Part shown: piece by piece, positions 62,339-64,000 of the stretch
Layout: each line of letters opens with the position of its first letter
Numbering within the stretch: the stretch's first letter is position 1
Source: CALCNS01 sp937897315
GTDB taxonomy: Bacteria > Bacillota > JAAYKD01
Length of the DNA: 64,000 bases
Reading direction: 5' to 3'
NCBI GenBank assembly: GCA_036744005.1
Contig: DAINOJ010000002.1
Coordinates: 155,351 to 219,350 of the forward strand
Position numbers and translations under genes: made by a program
The notes under the pieces: model-generated
What the model was told of the DNA's origin: nothing
Database searches by the model: none
What the model saw: the letters and a program-made list of their open reading frames with translations, nothing else

Positions 62339-62367
62339 ACTTTACTCCAAGAAAGGCAACTTGTCAA
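62339..62367 (-). promoter_or_regulatory. SCIFF operon promoter
   Basis: Minus strand TTGACA (62362-62367), 17-base spacer, TAAAGT (62339-62344), about 34 bases before scfA. Confidence 0.72.
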
Positions 62368-62379
62368 GAAAAGCTTTGT

Positions 62380-62784
62380 TTACCTTCTTCTGCGCCGGTA
62401 GGTGCGCTTTTGTCGTGTATTTTGCGATAGGACGGAAAAAACAATAAAGAGTATAGCGGGAATGAGCAACCACCAGAAATCCCAGTGAGTTGGAATTTTC
62501 TTATCACTGACCCATGAAACCGTATGATACCCCACGAAACTTAGTGTCATGAGGATTCCACCAAATCGTTCACGCGGAAAGCTAATGAGCAACGCCAAAA
62601 AGAACACTCCAGGAATGAACGCAAGACGTAGTAAATCCGGTTGCTTTAATTGAGGTAACTCCTGTATCCCACCTTCACCGATGAAGAAAAAGAGAAACAA
62701 GGCAATGAAACCAAAACAAAATAAGCGTACCAGCCATCGTGAGACCTGTAACCATAAAGGTTCTCTGCGCTTGGGGGCAAACAC
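62380..62784 (-). CDS. Small four-helix membrane protein
   Basis: 134 residues from a GTG at 62784, with AGGGGAG about seven bases upstream. Four hydrophobic segments (about 19-36, 52-68, 74-92, 100-118) are followed by a highly basic C-terminus that ends TYRRRRR. It resembles small DUF-type membrane proteins of Clostridia with no known function. It has its own promoter upstream and lies before the SCIFF promoter on the same strand. The basic tail implies a cytoplasmic C-terminus. Confidence 0.62.
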   Translation of the reverse strand: MFAPKRREPLWLQVSRWLVRLFCFGFIALFLFFFIGEGGIQELPQLKQPDLLRLAFIPGVFFLALLISFPRERFGGILMTLSFVGYHTVSWVSDKKIPTHWDFWWLLIPAILFIVFSVLSQNTRQKRTYRRRRR

Positions 62785-62844
62785 ACCGCACCACTCCCCT
62801 GTTATTCTTCTGGTTATGAAGTATTCTTCCGATTCCTCCTATAA

Positions 62845-62873
62845 AACATACCATTTTTTGGTGGATTCGTCAA
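62845..62873 (-). promoter_or_regulatory. Promoter of the small membrane protein gene
   Basis: Minus strand TTGACG (62868-62873), 17-base spacer, TATGTT (62845-62850), starting just after the metallopeptidase stop codon. Confidence 0.62.
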
Positions 62874-62878
62874 GTTTT

Positions 62879-63586
62879 CTAGTATTTTAATTCTTTTCGC
62901 AACGACTTCCATGAAGGGCAATACCGATCCATCACCAGATAAAAATGAGGACCATGATTCGGGACCAACAAATGGGCTAATTCATGGATGACCACATAGA
63001 TTAGCATTTGTTGATCGCGCTTTGCCAACTCCACATTCAGCCATATTCTCTTCGCTTTGTAATTGCACGAACCCCAGCGGGTCTTCATGCGCTTCATACC
63101 CCACTGGGGTATTGTTACACCCATGCGCTTCGAGTGAACGGTCAAAATACTTGGCAAGAGACTTTTCATTTCATTTTTGTAAAACTCATAGACAAGTTTC
63201 TCTCGCTGGGTCACATTTAAGAGGACTCCACTTTGTATGATTAGGTGATTTTCTCGTAGATAACAAGATGGTTTTCTCATCCCTTCTACGATGACAAACT
63301 CCAATCGAACTGGCTTCCCCCATAAAAGAATGGTATCTCCTTGTTCATACATGATTTCAGTGGAAGCTCTATGTTGCATCTTCTGCCACTGCTTTTGAAT
63401 CCATTCATCGTGCAAAACAAGAAACTGCTCGACCTCTGCATCGCTTACACCATAGGGTATGGAGCATTCTAAGCGCAGGGGATGATTCTTCATGCGGTAA
63501 TACGAATTCTTTATGGCTTTCCTATGTATTTCTATGGGGATTTCACCTCGCCAAAGTACTTTCACCAAAGTATTGCTCTTATTCAT
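62879..63586 (-). CDS. YgjP-type metallopeptidase (M48/DUF45)
   Basis: 235 residues. The zinc motif HELAH lies in VIHELAHLLVPNHGPHF, with a third ligand histidine following. RMKTRWGSCNYKAKRIWLNVEL is the conserved DUF45 core, and the short C-terminus carries WKSLRKEL. The family is often found near type I restriction genes, but none is here. It is probably cytoplasmic. The substrate is unknown. The ATG has AGAGGG six bases upstream. It lies 13 bases after the aldolase gene on the same strand. Confidence 0.87.
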   Translation of the reverse strand: MNKSNTLVKVLWRGEIPIEIHRKAIKNSYYRMKNHPLRLECSIPYGVSDAEVEQFLVLHDEWIQKQWQKMQHRASTEIMYEQGDTILLWGKPVRLEFVIVEGMRKPSCYLRENHLIIQSGVLLNVTQREKLVYEFYKNEMKSLLPSILTVHSKRMGVTIPQWGMKRMKTRWGSCNYKAKRIWLNVELAKRDQQMLIYVVIHELAHLLVPNHGPHFYLVMDRYCPSWKSLRKELKY

Positions 63587-63599
63587 CTAAAACCCTCTT

Positions 63600-64000
63600 T
63601 CACGAGTTCGTTTTTTGTCCATACTGTTTAAAAAGCTCGTTCATTTTTTGCATTTCATCGTTTGGAATCACTACCGGATTCCCCATACTACGTGTTATGC
63701 AGTATAATTTTGCCACCTGTTCTATTTCTTCCAAAATATGAAAGGCCTGTGCAGTGGTAGGGGCAGCAGTTAAGATACCGTGGTTCGCCAGTAATACAGC
63801 TCGTCGATTGGCCATGACATCACAAGCTCCACTCGCAATCTCTTGGGTGCCAAAGGTGGCATAAGGTGCACAAGGCACATTTCCACCGGCTAATGCAATC
63901 ATATAATGTATAGGAGGAACCTCTTGCTGCAAACAAGAGATGGCGGTAGCATAGGTGGAATGTGCATGCACAACTCCGTTCACATCACTCCTTCGCTGAT
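63600..64000 (-). CDS. Class II aldolase/adducin family protein, C-terminal part
   Basis: The frame is still open at the window edge, so the N-terminus is missing. The zinc-binding HAHSTYAT and the LLANHGILTA loop are present, as in L-fuculose-1-phosphate and related aldolases. These enzymes split phosphorylated sugars to dihydroxyacetone phosphate and an aldehyde. Residues that set the substrate lie partly in the missing region. Upstream of the internal GTG (63983) the frame reads RSD, continuing a normal family sequence, so that GTG is not the true start. Confidence 0.85.
   Translation of the reverse strand, partial: QRRSDVNGVVHAHSTYATAISCLQQEVPPIHYMIALAGGNVPCAPYATFGTQEIASGACDVMANRRAVLLANHGILTAAPTTAQAFHILEEIEQVAKLYCITRSMGNPVVIPNDEMQKMNELFKQYGQKTNS

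Noticed and set aside
1..64000. CRISPR arrays, insertion sequences, prophage or integrases
   Set aside because: No regularly spaced repeats, transposase, recombinase or terminal inverted repeat pairs were seen. The only long repeats are the 117-bp pair and the palindrome after smpB.

Overview
The window is a gene-dense stretch from a low-to-mid GC, Gram-positive, probably spore-lineage anaerobe of the Bacillota, class Clostridia. The signs are the rpsF-ssb-rpsR block with a YybS-type gene, a LonC-type protease next to dnaB, SAM-I and Trp T-box leaders, strong AGGAGG ribosome sites with frequent GTG/TTG starts, a long-form hibernation factor, and a SCIFF ranthipeptide precursor with its radical SAM maturase (a Clostridia hallmark). 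No transposon, phage gene or CRISPR array was seen.

Bases 1-12500 (mostly plus strand) are core functions. They hold a truncated Nudix gene, a HAD phosphatase, tcdA (minus), and an envelope operon (SGNH hydrolase, beta-propeller protein, CvpA, DUF951). Next come rpsF-ssb-rpsR with its own promoter and a candidate S6:S18 leader, then yybS-rplI-lonC-dnaB with a second promoter, a flavoprotein, and tRNA-Lys/tRNA-Val. Bases 12500-18900 hold an AbgT-type transporter with a structured leader, a lone trpB behind a Trp-specific T-box, and two peptidases (M32, M20).

Bases 18900-34400 (minus strand) form one long operon, the most interesting part of the window. A GGDEF/EAL protein leads. It is followed by a PelD-like c-di-GMP receptor fused to a degenerate nucleotide-sugar epimerase domain, a PelE-like protein, a DUF2194 (PelA-deacetylase-like) protein, PelF and PelG. 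The distal genes encode two CotH-kinase-fold proteins, a VTC-type polyphosphate polymerase domain, a DUF4956 membrane protein and a HutD-like protein. I infer c-di-GMP-controlled export of a Pel-like cationic exopolysaccharide combined with a surface phosphorylation/polyphosphate module. The Pel core is known from Gram-positive bacteria. The distal module and the inactivated paralogue domains are the parts worth study.

Bases 34400-51150 return to housekeeping: a membrane protein, a class V aminotransferase, an acyltransferase, two GNATs, hpf, comF, recD2, metK with a SAM-I riboswitch, and smpB-tdk-ung. They also hold an orphan GlmL-type ATPase followed by two unrecognised, translationally coupled genes, and an MFS exporter.

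Bases 51200-60300 are an accessory cluster. Two paralogous XRE-TPR regulators share a perfect 117-bp copy of their promoter and 5' coding region. They flank an ABC exporter (two FtsX-type permeases, one with an added barrel-sandwich tail, and an ATPase), and a lipoprotein and SurA-like secreted protein lie upstream. Bases 60700-62400 hold the SCIFF precursor and maturase. The right edge has a small membrane protein, a YgjP-type metallopeptidase and a truncated class II aldolase.
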